Shown: one piece after another, positions 33,061 through 41,754 of the stretch
How positions within the stretch are numbered: the first letter of the stretch is position 1
Layout of the letters: each line of letters begins with the position of its first letter
From: Nocardioides sp. AX2bis
GTDB lineage: Bacteria > Actinomycetota > Actinomycetes > Propionibacteriales > Nocardioidaceae
Direction of reading: 5' to 3'
NCBI RefSeq assembly: GCF_902506435.1
Contig: NZ_LR733215.1
Span: 2,908,903 to 2,970,025 of the forward strand
Length of the DNA: 61,123 nucleotides
Translations under genes and position numbers: made by a program
Notes under the pieces: model-generated
The model's input: only the letters and a program-made list of their open reading frames with translations
Databases searched by the model: none
Told to the model about the DNA's origin: nothing

Positions 33061-34491
33061 ATGTCCACCACGGTCACGCTGCCGGTCCCGATCGAGGACC
33101 TCGACGCCACCGGCGTCCTGCACCGGACCGAGACAGCCCTGCAGACCCGGCGCGCTGCCGAGGTCGAGGACCTCCTCCTGGCCCTGCACTGGGCCGACCT
33201 CCACGCCGCCGACCCCAGAAGGGGCCCGGACAGCGCCCGCGTCTGGGGCGGCGAGGACCGCCTGGTCGACCTCGGCGGGGACGGCACCCCACGGGTCCAG
33301 GAGCTCTGCCTTCCCGAGCTCGCCACCGCCCGCCGCGTCCACACCCTCTCCGCGAGGGCGGTCGTGGCCGACGCCCTCGACCTGCGTCACCGCCTCCCGG
33401 CCACCTGGGCGGTCGTCCAGGCCGGTCACTGCGAGGTCTGGGTCGCGCGCCGCGTCGCGGCCATGTCCCGCCGGCTCGACCAGACCCAGGTCGGGATCGT
33501 CGACGCCGCGGTGGCCGACTCCATCGCCGGCGACTCCCCGTCCCGGGTCCTGGAGCTCGCCGAGGCCAAGGTGATCGAGGCCGACCTGGCCGCCCACGCC
33601 GCCAGGTTGGAAGCCGAGGCCCGCCGCCGCCTCGTCGCGGTCAGCCGGACCGACAAGTTCGGCTCGCGCAACCTGTTCGCCCGGATGGAGCCCGGAGACG
33701 TCGTCTGGGTCGACGCCATGGTCGACCGGATCGCCGACATCCTCGCCACCCGCCCTGACCTGGTCGCCGACGCCGTCGCTGGCAGCGACAGGACCCTCGA
33801 CAAGCAGGCGCTCCGGGCCCTGGCCCTGGGCTGGTTGGCCCACCCCGCCGCCGTCCTGGACCTCCTCGACAACCCCACCGCACCAGGCGGGCCCGTCGAA
33901 GACCAGGAGCAGCGGCCCGAGCCGCGGCGCCGTACCGCCCAGGCCGTGGTCTACGTCCACCTCCACCAAGCCGCCTGCGAGGGCACCGACGCGGTCGCGC
34001 GGGTCGAGGACCTCGGGCCCACCCTCCTGGCCCAGGTGGTCGCGCTCCTACGCCACGCCCACGTCAGCCTCCGTCCCGTGATCGACCTCCACGCCGAAGG
34101 CAGCACCAGCAGCTATGAGTTCCCCGAGTCCATCCGCGAACGCGCCCGCCTTCGCAGCCTCGTCGAGGCCTTCCCCCACGCCACCCGGTCCTCACGCCGC
34201 ACCGACATGGACCACCCCGTCCCGTACGACCCCGACGGGCCACCCGGCCAGACCCGCGACACCAACGCAGCACCCCTGACCCGCACCCACCACCGCGCCA
34301 AGACCCACGCCGGCTGGACAGTCCGCCAACACGGGCTGGACCGTCACTACTGGCGCACGCCCCACGGCCTCTACCGAGAGACCGGACCCGCCGGCACCAG
34401 AGTCATCGACGAGACCACCTACCACCGCGCCGTCAAACGCATCGCCCTCGACCGCGCCCTCGACGCCATCGAGAAGTCGTTGCGACCGTGA
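33061..34491 (+). CDS. DUF222/HNH-signature protein (13E12-repeat family)
   Basis: 476 residues. The N-terminal two thirds are the helical DUF222 domain (LETARRVHTLSARAVVADAL-like helices, ARRVAAMSRRLDQTQ). The C-terminal HNH-like zinc-nuclease segment reads DMDHPVPYDPDGP, then TNAAPLTRTHHRAKTHAGW, keeping Asp-His, Asn and His positions. The family is multicopy in actinobacteria, is sometimes associated with mobile DNA and is known in mycobacteria to be SOS-induced at some loci. The LexA box and leaderless promoter above agree. Substrate and role are unknown. Confidence 0.85.
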   Translation: MSTTVTLPVPIEDLDATGVLHRTETALQTRRAAEVEDLLLALHWADLHAADPRRGPDSARVWGGEDRLVDLGGDGTPRVQELCLPELATARRVHTLSARAVVADALDLRHRLPATWAVVQAGHCEVWVARRVAAMSRRLDQTQVGIVDAAVADSIAGDSPSRVLELAEAKVIEADLAAHAARLEAEARRRLVAVSRTDKFGSRNLFARMEPGDVVWVDAMVDRIADILATRPDLVADAVAGSDRTLDKQALRALALGWLAHPAAVLDLLDNPTAPGGPVEDQEQRPEPRRRTAQAVVYVHLHQAACEGTDAVARVEDLGPTLLAQVVALLRHAHVSLRPVIDLHAEGSTSSYEFPESIRERARLRSLVEAFPHATRSSRRTDMDHPVPYDPDGPPGQTRDTNAAPLTRTHHRAKTHAGWTVRQHGLDRHYWRTPHGLYRETGPAGTRVIDETTYHRAVKRIALDRALDAIEKSLRP

Positions 34492-34513
34492 GGCTCCCGG
34501 CCTACGGTCGCGC

Positions 34514-34882
34514 ATGGCCATCGCCCGCTACCCGACCACCGTCCTCGACTGCGCCGACCCCGGCACGCTCGCCCGCTTCTACGCCGCGATGCTCGACTGG
34601 ACCGTCGTGGAGGACGCCGACGACGCCGGCGGCTGGTTCGAGGCGCGCGCCGAGAACGGCCAGTGCCTCTGCTTCCAGCACGCAGAGCACTACCGCGCCC
34701 CCGCCTGGCCGGGCCAGGACGTGCCCCAGCAGATGCACCTCGACGTCGTGGTCGACGACCTCGACACCGCCGAGGCCGCCGTCCTGGAGCTCGGCGCGAC
34801 GAAGCACGCCCACCAGCCGGGCACGTCGTTCCGGGTCTTCCTCGACCCGGCGGGGCACCCGTTCTGCCTCTGCTCGTCCTGA
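34514..34882 (+). CDS. VOC/glyoxalase-like domain protein
   Basis: 122 residues with two VOC halves: PTTVLDCADPGTLARFYAAML, then MHLDVVVDDLDTAEAAVLELG and FLDPAGHPFCLCSS. Of the typical metal positions the His of MHLDV remains, while the first half has T/V, so a metal may not be bound. The pattern is common in actinobacterial resistance-like or unknown VOC proteins. No operon partner is obvious; it converges on the MFS gene. Confidence 0.8.
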   Translation: MAIARYPTTVLDCADPGTLARFYAAMLDWTVVEDADDAGGWFEARAENGQCLCFQHAEHYRAPAWPGQDVPQQMHLDVVVDDLDTAEAAVLELGATKHAHQPGTSFRVFLDPAGHPFCLCSS

Positions 34883-34901
34883 GCCCGGCCGACAGAAGGG
34901 C

Positions 34902-36278
34902 TCAGGCCCGCCGCGACACCGCCACCGCCACCAGCGAGACCGCGAAGGCGACCACCAGCACGCCCACGAACGCCCCGCGGTCGGCGGCGGTGCCGATCGC
35001 GGTGAAGACCAGCCCGACCACCGCGACCGCGACGGCCGCGCCGACGGAGTCACTGATGGTGATCGCCGACGTCGCCGTGCCGCGCTCCTGCACCGCGGTC
35101 CGCTTCAGCACCGCCGAGGTGATCCGGGGGAACATCAGGCCCATCCCGGCCGAGGCGACCAGCCACCCCGCGCCGACCAGCAGGCCCGGCAGCGCCAGCG
35201 TGGCGATGACCAGGATCATCGCCACCCCGACCGCCAGCAGGACCGAGCCGATCCGCAGCGCGGCCTCGTCGGGCAGGCGCTCGCCCAGCCGGCCCTGCAC
35301 CTGCGAGGCCGCGGCCCAGCTGAGCGTGGCCACGGTAAGCACCAGCCCGCTGACCCAGGTCGCGGCGTCGTACTGCTCCTGGAGCAGGTAGGGCAGGTAG
35401 GACTCGCTGGCGAAGAACGCGCCCGCCACCAGCCCACGGAGCCCGATCACCGACGGCAGCCCGCGCGCGGCGCGCAGGGTCCCGCGCGGGAGCAGGGGGC
35501 GTACGGCGACCAGCGCGGCGGCCACGGCGACCAGGGCCGTCACCGCCCGCAGCACCCCGGACAGCGACCCCGCCAGGTTGAGCGCCACCACCGCGGTCGC
35601 GACCGCCACGGCGAGGAGGAGCCGCCCGGTCCCCCCGGGCCCGGCCACCGCCGCGGCGTCGGGGTCGGCGGCCTCCGGCGGCGGCACGTGCCGCAGCGTC
35701 GGGACCAGCAGCGACAGCGCGGCGGCGGCGACCAGGACCACGCCGAGGAAGACCCACCGCCATCCAAGGGTGTCGGCCACGACCCCGGCCAGGAACGGCC
35801 CGACGAGCCCGGGCAGCACCCACGCGGCGGCGAACAGCCCGAGGATGCGGGGGCGGTCGACCTGGGCGTAGACCTGCGCCACGAGGACGTACAGCGACAC
35901 GATCAGGCCGCCGAGGCCGAGTCCCTGGGCGAAGCGGCCGAGGACCAGCCAGGTCATCGTCGGCGCCAGCCCGGCCGCGACCAGACCGACCGCGAACAGT
36001 GCGACCGAGGCCAGCAGGGGCCGCACCGCGCCGCGGCGGTCGGCCCAGGACCCGGCCGCGACCATGCCGACGACGCTGGCCGCGAGCGTGGCCGAGAAGG
36101 CCACCGCGAAGAGGTCCCGACCGTCGAGGTCGGCGGCCACCGTCGGCATCACGGTCGCCACCGCGAGGGCCTCGAAGGCGGCCAGGAAGACCAGCGCGAC
36201 CGCGCCCACGGTCGCCCCGCGGTAGACCGGGTCGAGCAGCGGGGTGGTGCGGTCCCCCGCGAGGTCCTCGGTCGTCAC
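34902..36278 (-). CDS. MFS transporter (drug/proton antiporter-like)
   Basis: 458 residues with about 12-14 transmembrane helices. First half: FEALAVATVMPTVAADLDGR and the motif-A loop AGSWADRRGAVRP after helix 2. The middle part has the long helices LLLAVAVATAVVALNLAGS and a second half from ALVAVAAALVAVRPLL. This resembles DHA-type multidrug or small-molecule exporters; substrate unknown. 19 nt separate it from the enoyl-CoA hydratase on the same strand; a shared transcript is possible. Confidence 0.86.
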   Translation of the reverse strand: MTTEDLAGDRTTPLLDPVYRGATVGAVALVFLAAFEALAVATVMPTVAADLDGRDLFAVAFSATLAASVVGMVAAGSWADRRGAVRPLLASVALFAVGLVAAGLAPTMTWLVLGRFAQGLGLGGLIVSLYVLVAQVYAQVDRPRILGLFAAAWVLPGLVGPFLAGVVADTLGWRWVFLGVVLVAAAALSLLVPTLRHVPPPEAADPDAAAVAGPGGTGRLLLAVAVATAVVALNLAGSLSGVLRAVTALVAVAAALVAVRPLLPRGTLRAARGLPSVIGLRGLVAGAFFASESYLPYLLQEQYDAATWVSGLVLTVATLSWAAASQVQGRLGERLPDEAALRIGSVLLAVGVAMILVIATLALPGLLVGAGWLVASAGMGLMFPRITSAVLKRTAVQERGTATSAITISDSVGAAVAVAVVGLVFTAIGTAADRGAFVGVLVVAFAVSLVAVAVSRRA

Positions 36279-36297
36279 CGGACCACGGTAGGTCGCC

Positions 36298-37092
36298 TCA
36301 GCGACCGGTCCAGCGCGGGGCCCGCTTCTCCGCGAACGCCGCCGACCCCTCCTGGGCGTCGTCGCTCAGGAAGACGGGCCGGGTGAGCTCGTCCTGGCGC
36401 TCCCACGCCTCGTCGAAGGTCCAGTCCGCCGCCTCCCGGGCGACCTGCTGGGTCACCCGGACCGCCAGCGGCCCGTTGACCGCGATCCGCCCCGCCAGCT
36501 CGAGCGCGCCCAGCAGCGCGCCGCCCTCCTCGGTGACCCGGTTGACCAGGCCGAGCGCCTCGGCACGCTCGGCGTCGATCGGGTCGCCGGTGAAGAGCAT
36601 CTCCAGCGCCACCGCCCTCGGGATCCGCTGCGGCAGCAGCACCGCGGCCCCGGCCGCGGCCACGAGGCCGCGCTTGACCTCGGGCACGCCGAAGCGGGCC
36701 GTGCGCGCCGCGACCACGAGGTCGCAGGCCAGGACCAGCTCGAACCCGCCGGCCACCGCCCACCCCTCGACGGCCGCGATCATCGGCTTGCGCGCCGGCC
36801 GGGCGGTCAGGCCGCCGAACCCGCGGCCGGGCAGCATCGGGGTCTCCCCGCGCAGGAACGCCTTCAGGTCCATGCCCGCGCAGAAGGTGCCGCCGGCCCC
36901 GGTCAGCACCCCGGCGCGCAGGTGGTCGCCCGCCTCGAGCCGGTCCACCGCCGCTGCCAGCGCCTGCGCGGTCGCGGCGTCCACGGCGTTCCTCGCCTGC
37001 GGCCGGTTCAAGGTGACCACGAGGACGCCGCCCTCACGCTCCTCGACCAGCACCGGGCCCTCTGCCACGTCGTCGGCCACGTCGTCCACCAT
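36298..37092 (-). CDS. enoyl-CoA hydratase/isomerase family protein
   Basis: 264 residues from ATG 37092 (RBS AGGGAGACG). Crotonase fold: LNRPQARNAVDAATAQALAAA, oxyanion-hole GAGGTFCAGMDLKAF and AAVEGWAVAGGFELVLACDLVVA, with FGVPEVKRGLVAAAG in the active-site helix. The first catalytic Glu of hydratases is present as E in VEGWAVAGGFE, the second is replaced around PEVKRG, as in isomerase-like members. A longer in-frame start at 37125 is possible. Confidence 0.88.
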   Translation of the reverse strand: MVDDVADDVAEGPVLVEEREGGVLVVTLNRPQARNAVDAATAQALAAAVDRLEAGDHLRAGVLTGAGGTFCAGMDLKAFLRGETPMLPGRGFGGLTARPARKPMIAAVEGWAVAGGFELVLACDLVVAARTARFGVPEVKRGLVAAAGAAVLLPQRIPRAVALEMLFTGDPIDAERAEALGLVNRVTEEGGALLGALELAGRIAVNGPLAVRVTQQVAREAADWTFDEAWERQDELTRPVFLSDDAQEGSAAFAEKRAPRWTGR

Positions 37093-37130
37093 CTCGTCTC
37101 CCTCGCTCGACTGCGCCCCGACCATCCCGG

Positions 37131-38363
37131 TCAGCGCGGCGGCAGCAGCACGCTGACGCCGTCCCCCCCGGGTCGGCCCTCCATCCGACCACCTAGGGAC
37201 CGCACGAGCGACCTCGCCTGCTCCAGACGGTCCGTGGGGTCCTGCGGTCCCGCGCCCTCGGGCGGCGGCGGGCGGACCCCGGACACCTCTAGCCGGACCA
37301 CGGACGAGGCGGCTCCCACCAGCACCAGGCGTACGGCACCCGCTCCCGCACCGTCGGCCCGCGCCTCGTCCCGGGCCTGCTCCAGCAGCACGTCCAGGAC
37401 GAACTCGACCGGGCCGGGTGTCAGCGTCAGGTCCAGGTCGCCCTCCACCGCGGCGGAGAAGCCGCGGCCGAGCCCGAGCAGGCCGTCGGCCCACTGCTGG
37501 GCCAGCGAGGCGGCCAGCTCCCGCAGCGGCACCTCCGCGCCCGACATCAGCGCCCCGCGGCGGGTCATCCCGACCAGGTCGGCCACGACGGTGTCGAGCT
37601 CGTCGACGGAGGCCTGGCACCGACGGGTGGCGTCGGTGGCGTCGGCGTCGAGCCGGGAGTGGGCGAGCTCGTCGAGGCTCAGCCGCAGGCTGGTCAGCGG
37701 GGTCCGCAGGACGTGGGAGGCGTGCACCGAGAACTGCTGCTCCCGACCCATCCTGTCGCGCAGCGCCGCGGCGCTGGCCTCGAGCGCGGCGGCCACCGCC
37801 CGCGCCTCCGGCACCCGGGACCGCGGCAGGTCCAGGTCGAAGCGACCGCGGCCGAGCATGGCCGCCGCCGCCGCCAGGCGCGTGAAGGGGCGCGCGAACC
37901 ACCGGGCCATCAGCCACCCGGCGGCGGCCGCACCCAGGACGGCGAGCAGGAGGGTCGCCGTCAGCGGCGCGGAGTCGACGGCCAGCACCGCCCGCCAGCC
38001 CGCGGCGGACTCCACCACCCGGACGGTGAGGTCCCCGGAGGAGGCCGACGCCACGACGGGCCGGTACCGCCCCTCGCCGCCCTCGAACTCCGGGCCGGTC
38101 GCTACCGCGTCCAGGACGCCGCCCCGGCGCACCTCGAAGCGCTCGCTGTCGTCGACCGCGTCGGCGAGCGCCGCCGAGTCGATCGGGCTGCCGGCGGCGT
38201 CGGCGGACTGCACCAGGCCCAGCAGGAGCCGGGCCTGGGAGGTGGCGTGCCCGGCGTCGTGGGCGCGCAGGTTCGCGAGCAGGTTGACGTTGCGGACGAA
38301 GCCGAGGACGGCGACCAGCAGCAGGACGAGGGCGACGAAGCCGAGGACGAGCCGTCGGGTCAC
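37131..38363 (-). CDS. sensor histidine kinase with degenerate ATP-binding domain
   Basis: 410 residues. Two membrane helices (LVLGFVALVLLLVAVLGFV and LTATLLLAVLGAAAAGWLMA) frame an outer sensor loop. HAMP-like region, then the H-box FSVHASHVLRTPLTSLRLSL with the phospho-acceptor His. The catalytic domain lacks the N-box asparagine (FVLDVLLEQARDE) and the DxGxG G1 box (LEVSGVRPPPP); only LVRSLGGRMEG recalls G2. It may bind no ATP and serve as a phosphatase or scaffold for the neighbouring regulator. Lies 12 nt after the regulator gene. Confidence 0.85.
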   Translation of the reverse strand: MTRRLVLGFVALVLLLVAVLGFVRNVNLLANLRAHDAGHATSQARLLLGLVQSADAAGSPIDSAALADAVDDSERFEVRRGGVLDAVATGPEFEGGEGRYRPVVASASSGDLTVRVVESAAGWRAVLAVDSAPLTATLLLAVLGAAAAGWLMARWFARPFTRLAAAAAMLGRGRFDLDLPRSRVPEARAVAAALEASAAALRDRMGREQQFSVHASHVLRTPLTSLRLSLDELAHSRLDADATDATRRCQASVDELDTVVADLVGMTRRGALMSGAEVPLRELAASLAQQWADGLLGLGRGFSAAVEGDLDLTLTPGPVEFVLDVLLEQARDEARADGAGAGAVRLVLVGAASSVVRLEVSGVRPPPPEGAGPQDPTDRLEQARSLVRSLGGRMEGRPGGDGVSVLLPPR

Positions 38364-38375
38364 GCCCCGGTCCTC

Positions 38376-39068
38376 CTAGACATCGTGTCCGCTGCCCTCC
38401 AGGCGGAAGCCGACCCCGCGCACGGCCACGACCCGTTCGGGCACCTTGACCTGCTCCAGCTTCTGCCGCAGCCGACCGATCGTGACGTCGAGGGTCTTCG
38501 TCGAGCCGTACCAGTTCTCGTCCCACACGTCGGCCATCAACTTGTCGCGGGAGACCACCTTGTCGCGGTTGGTCAGGAGGACCTCGAGGACGTCGAACTC
38601 CTTGCCGGTCAGGGGGACCTCGGCCTCGCGGTAGAAGACGCGGCGGGCGCCGGCGTCCATCCGGAGCCCGTCGACGACCACCACCGGGGTCGGACCGGTG
38701 CTGGTGCGGCGCAGCAGCGCCCGTACGCGTGCCTGCAGCTCGGCCAGGCCGAAGGGCTTGGCGAGGTAGTCGTCGGCGCCGTAGTCGAGGCCCACCACGC
38801 GGTCGAGCTCACCGGCGCGGGCGGTGACGATCATGATCGCGCCCTCGAAGGCGAGCTCCCGGGCCTTGCGACACACCTCGAGGCCGTCCATGTCCGGCAG
38901 ACCCAGGTCCAGGATGACGACCTCGGCCGCGTTCGTGCGGAGCTCCTCGAGGGCCTTCTCGCCGCTGTCGACCCAGGTGACGTCGTACCCTTCGCGCTCC
39001 AGCGTCCGGACGAGGGGGAAGGCGATGTCCTCCTCGTCCTCGACGACCAGGACACGCGCTGCGCTCAT
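38376..39068 (-). CDS. OmpR/PhoB-family response regulator
   Basis: 230 residues. Receiver domain (1-120) with the acidic pocket VEDEED, phospho-acceptor Asp54 in VVILDLGLPDMDG, MIVTAR and the switch Lys in YLAKPF; winged-helix DNA-binding domain (130-225) with LTGKEFDVLEVLL and TKTLDVTIGRLRQKLE. Cotranscribed with the kinase 12 nt further on. The receiver is complete although its partner kinase looks degenerate. Confidence 0.93.
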   Translation of the reverse strand: MSAARVLVVEDEEDIAFPLVRTLEREGYDVTWVDSGEKALEELRTNAAEVVILDLGLPDMDGLEVCRKARELAFEGAIMIVTARAGELDRVVGLDYGADDYLAKPFGLAELQARVRALLRRTSTGPTPVVVVDGLRMDAGARRVFYREAEVPLTGKEFDVLEVLLTNRDKVVSRDKLMADVWDENWYGSTKTLDVTIGRLRQKLEQVKVPERVVAVRGVGFRLEGSGHDV

Positions 39069-39110
39069 AGGTGGGGAGCGTACCGGCGGTGCGCCCTCCC
39101 GGAGGACGAA

Positions 39111-39650
39111 TCAGCCCTGCTCGGCCCAGTGGGGCGTCCAGGCGGGCATCCCCACGTCCCTGCGGGGTGCCGGGGCCCGCCAGGAGTCGCGGAGGAACAC
39201 CACGCAGAGCGCGAGCCCGCCGAGCAGCGCCACCAGCGCCAGCGCCGGGGTGTAGACGCCTCCCAGGAAGGGGTAGCCGACCAGCGGGACGGCCAGGACG
39301 AGCCGGGCCACGGTGGTGCGGTCGCCGATCGGGAGCTCGTCGTCGTCGACACGGACAGCGACGCCCGCGGTGCCCGCCTCGACCACGGCACCCGACACCA
39401 GTCCGCTGGTGCCGGCACGCGCGAAGGTGACGACGTCGCCCTCCTCGAGGTCCCCGAGCGGCACAACACGGGCCAGCACGACCGAGCCACGAGGCGCGTC
39501 GCCGGCGTGGGAGGTCATCACGTAGCGCTCCAGCCCGAAGGCGGCCGGCACCAGCACCAGCAGGAACACCGGCGCGATCACCAGCACCGTCAGCGTCGTC
39601 CGGGCACCCCAGGACCACGGGCGACGGCGAGGGACGGGCGCGAGCTCCAT
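39111..39650 (-). CDS. membrane protein with signal-peptidase-I-like (S26) layout lacking the general base
   Basis: 179 residues. N-terminal transmembrane helix (TLTVLVIAPVFLLVLVPAAFG), an outer beta domain with YVMTSHAGDAPRGSVVLARVVPLGDLEEGDVVTF, which matches the box B/C pattern of signal peptidase I or SipW-like proteins, and a C-terminal helix pair (VARLVLAVPLVGYPF, TPALALVALLGGLALCVVFL). The serine-type position is TSHAG instead of SGSM, and no Lys or His dyad partner follows, so it is probably not a peptidase. Upstream of the two-component genes and possibly part of that signalling unit. Confidence 0.65.
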   Translation of the reverse strand: MELAPVPRRRPWSWGARTTLTVLVIAPVFLLVLVPAAFGLERYVMTSHAGDAPRGSVVLARVVPLGDLEEGDVVTFARAGTSGLVSGAVVEAGTAGVAVRVDDDELPIGDRTTVARLVLAVPLVGYPFLGGVYTPALALVALLGGLALCVVFLRDSWRAPAPRRDVGMPAWTPHWAEQG

Positions 39651-39811
39651 CGGACACTGCTCCGGGTCGGGGTGGGCGAGGTGGTCCGCACTCCCCCCGG
39701 GGCAGACCTGCTCAGGCTAGGCCCCCCGTGACCCCCGCGCACCTCGTTCCGGACTCGTCCACGACACGAAGTCCCTACGGCGAGACACGGTTCGGTAACA
39801 GCGTCGGCCGC

Positions 39812-39841
39812 CGTCACCGTCACCGTCAATGTCACCGTCAC
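39812..39841. repeat. hexanucleotide repeat CGTCAC
   Basis: Five imperfect copies of CGTCAC (one CGTCAA, one TGTCAC) run from 39812 to 39841. The last one contains the complement of the ligD polymerase stop codon (TGA at 39840-39838). Confidence 0.7.
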
Positions 39842-40761
39842 CGGGCCAGGAGGTCGCCGTGGTCGGCGACCCGCGCCAGCACCTCGTCGGGACCCAGCTG
39901 GTCCAGGGCCAACGGGTCCTCGGCGCCGGCCTCGACCTCGGCCCAGGTGACCGGCGCGGCCACCCGGGGCCGGTCGCGACCGCGCAGCGAGTAGGGCGCG
40001 ACCGTGGTCTTCGACGCGGCGTTCTGCGACCAGTCCAGGAAGACCTTCCCGCCGCGTCGGGCCTTGGTCATCGTCGCGGTCACCAGCCGTGGGTGCGCGG
40101 CGGCCAGGTCGTCGGCGACCTCCTTGGCCAGCGCCGTCACCGCGTCCGAGGGACGGCGCGACGGCAGGTCGGCGTAGAGGTGCAGGCCCTTGCTCCCGCT
40201 GAGCACGGGCCGCACGGCGAGGTCGTGGCCGGCCAGGGCCTCGGCGACCAGGAGCGCCACCCGGCAGCACTCCCCCAGCCCGGCGGGCTCCCCGGGGTCC
40301 AGGTCGATCACCAGGCGGTCGGCGTTGCGCGGGCGGCCGTTGCGCCCGACCCGCCACTGGTGCACGTGCAGCTCCAGCGCCGCCAGGTTCGCCATCCAGG
40401 TCAGCGTGGCGAGGTCGTCGACCACCGGGAAGACGAGGGTGTCGCCGTGACGGGAGGCCCCGCGGGACCCGGAGGTCGGCACCGTCACCGTCCGCACCCA
40501 GGACGGGGCACCGCGCGGCACGTTCTTCTCGTAGAAGCTCTCGTGGCCCACGCCGTGCGGCCACCGGATCCGGGTCACGGCCCGGTCGCGCAGGTGCGGC
40601 AGCATCACCGGCGCGACCTGCGCGTAGTAGTTCAGCACCTCGCCCTTGGTGAAGCCGGTGACCGGGTACATCACCTTGTCGAGGCTGCTCAGGGTCAGCG
40701 TCCGCCCGTCGACCTCGACCCGGACCTCCTCGCGGGGAGGGTCGGTGGCGCGCGGGCTCAC
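39838..40761 (-). CDS. ligD: LigD-type polymerase/primase domain protein of NHEJ
   Basis: 307 residues, the stand-alone PolDom of LigD. Key parts: SSLDKVMYPVTGFTKGEVLNYY at the N-terminus, RLVIDLDPG (catalytic Asp pair in the metal site), VLSGSKGLHLYADL, and LDWSQNAASKTTVAPYSLRGRDRP. It adds nucleotides at broken ends bound by Ku. ATGA overlap with the ligase gene shows they are translated together, so LigD is split into two proteins here. Confidence 0.93.
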   Translation of the reverse strand: MSPRATDPPREEVRVEVDGRTLTLSSLDKVMYPVTGFTKGEVLNYYAQVAPVMLPHLRDRAVTRIRWPHGVGHESFYEKNVPRGAPSWVRTVTVPTSGSRGASRHGDTLVFPVVDDLATLTWMANLAALELHVHQWRVGRNGRPRNADRLVIDLDPGEPAGLGECCRVALLVAEALAGHDLAVRPVLSGSKGLHLYADLPSRRPSDAVTALAKEVADDLAAAHPRLVTATMTKARRGGKVFLDWSQNAASKTTVAPYSLRGRDRPRVAAPVTWAEVEAGAEDPLALDQLGPDEVLARVADHGDLLAR

Positions 40762-41732
40762 GACTGCCCGGCCCGGTCGTCAGCGGCCAGGTCGTCGGGG
40801 CCGAGGTCGGTGCGCACCCCTTGGAACGAAGGCTGCCGGAGCCGGGCGTACCCGGCGCCGTGGGTGTCGAGGTCGACCACCAGCACCGGGTCGACCCAGT
40901 GCGTGCCGCGGGCGTCGACGCGGGGCACCTCGTCGTCGAACGGGCTGGTCGAGCGCGCCAGCGGGGCCACCAGCGCGGCGAGCTCCGCGCTCCGCCGCCC
41001 GCTGATCCCGCTGCCCACCCGCCCGCGGTAGGACAGCCCGTCCGGGGTCGGCTCGCCGACCAGCAGGGCGGCCAGCGGGCCGTCGGCGCCGCTGCCCTCC
41101 TGCGGGCGCCAGCCCCCGACGACGTACGAGCCCCGGTGCCGGTGCGCCCGCTTCAGCCAGTGCGGGCTGCGCCGCTCGAAGGCGTAGCGGGAGTCGCGGC
41201 GCTTGCTCACCACGCCCTCCAGGCCCTGGGTGCGGGTGGCCTCCATCAGCATCGCCCCGTCGTCGTAGGCCGCCGGCACCTGCCACCCGGTGGCACCGAG
41301 CCCGTCCGGGCCGGCGAGGTCCTCCAGGCGCGCGCGACGCTCGGCCCAGGCCAGCCCCGTGAGGTCGTCGCCGTCGAGGGCGAGCAGGTCGAAGACCATG
41401 AACGTGGCCGGCACGCGGTCGGCCAGCGCGGCCGCCGTGGTCGCGCGGCGCACGTGCATCCGCTCCTGCAGGGTGCGGAAGTCGGGCAGCCCACGCTCGT
41501 TCAGCGCGATCACCTCGCCGTCGACCAGCAGGTCGCGGCCCGGCATCGGGCTCACCGAGAGGTCCGGCCAGGCCACGGTGACCTCGTTGTCGTTGCGGCT
41601 GGTCATCCGGACGGCGTCGCCGAGGCCGGCGTCGCCGCGCGCGAGGACCCGGACACCGTCCCACTTCACCTCGTGGGCCCACCGCTCGCCGGAGGGCACC
41701 TCCGTGGTCGGGGTGGCGAGCATGGGGCGCAT
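40758..41732 (-). CDS. ligD: ATP-dependent DNA ligase domain of LigD
   Basis: 324 residues. Nucleotidyl-transferase motif I HEVKWDGVR (Lys adenylated by ATP), motif III DLLVDGEVIAL and FMVFDLLALDGDDL, motif IV EGVVSKRRDSRYAF, and motif V WLKRAHRHRG, with an OB domain afterwards. It seals nicks at joined ends. No 3'-phosphoesterase domain accompanies it. Start ATG 41732 has the SD AAGGA; it faces ku with only 18 bp between the start codons. Confidence 0.93.
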   Translation of the reverse strand: MRPMLATPTTEVPSGERWAHEVKWDGVRVLARGDAGLGDAVRMTSRNDNEVTVAWPDLSVSPMPGRDLLVDGEVIALNERGLPDFRTLQERMHVRRATTAAALADRVPATFMVFDLLALDGDDLTGLAWAERRARLEDLAGPDGLGATGWQVPAAYDDGAMLMEATRTQGLEGVVSKRRDSRYAFERRSPHWLKRAHRHRGSYVVGGWRPQEGSGADGPLAALLVGEPTPDGLSYRGRVGSGISGRRSAELAALVAPLARSTSPFDDEVPRVDARGTHWVDPVLVVDLDTHGAGYARLRQPSFQGVRTDLGPDDLAADDRAGQS

Positions 41733-41754
41733 GGGGTCATCCTTGACCCCATGC
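41729..41754. promoter_or_regulatory. perfect inverted repeat covering both divergent NHEJ start codons
   Basis: Eleven-base arms GCATGGGGTCA (41729-41739) and TGACCCCATGC (41744-41754) with a 4-nt centre. The two ATGs of ligD-lig (minus, 41732) and ku (plus, 41751) are inside the arms. With no room for promoters between them, each gene's promoter must sit in the other's coding region, and the site could be an operator or an RNA structure that holds both starts. Confidence 0.6.
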
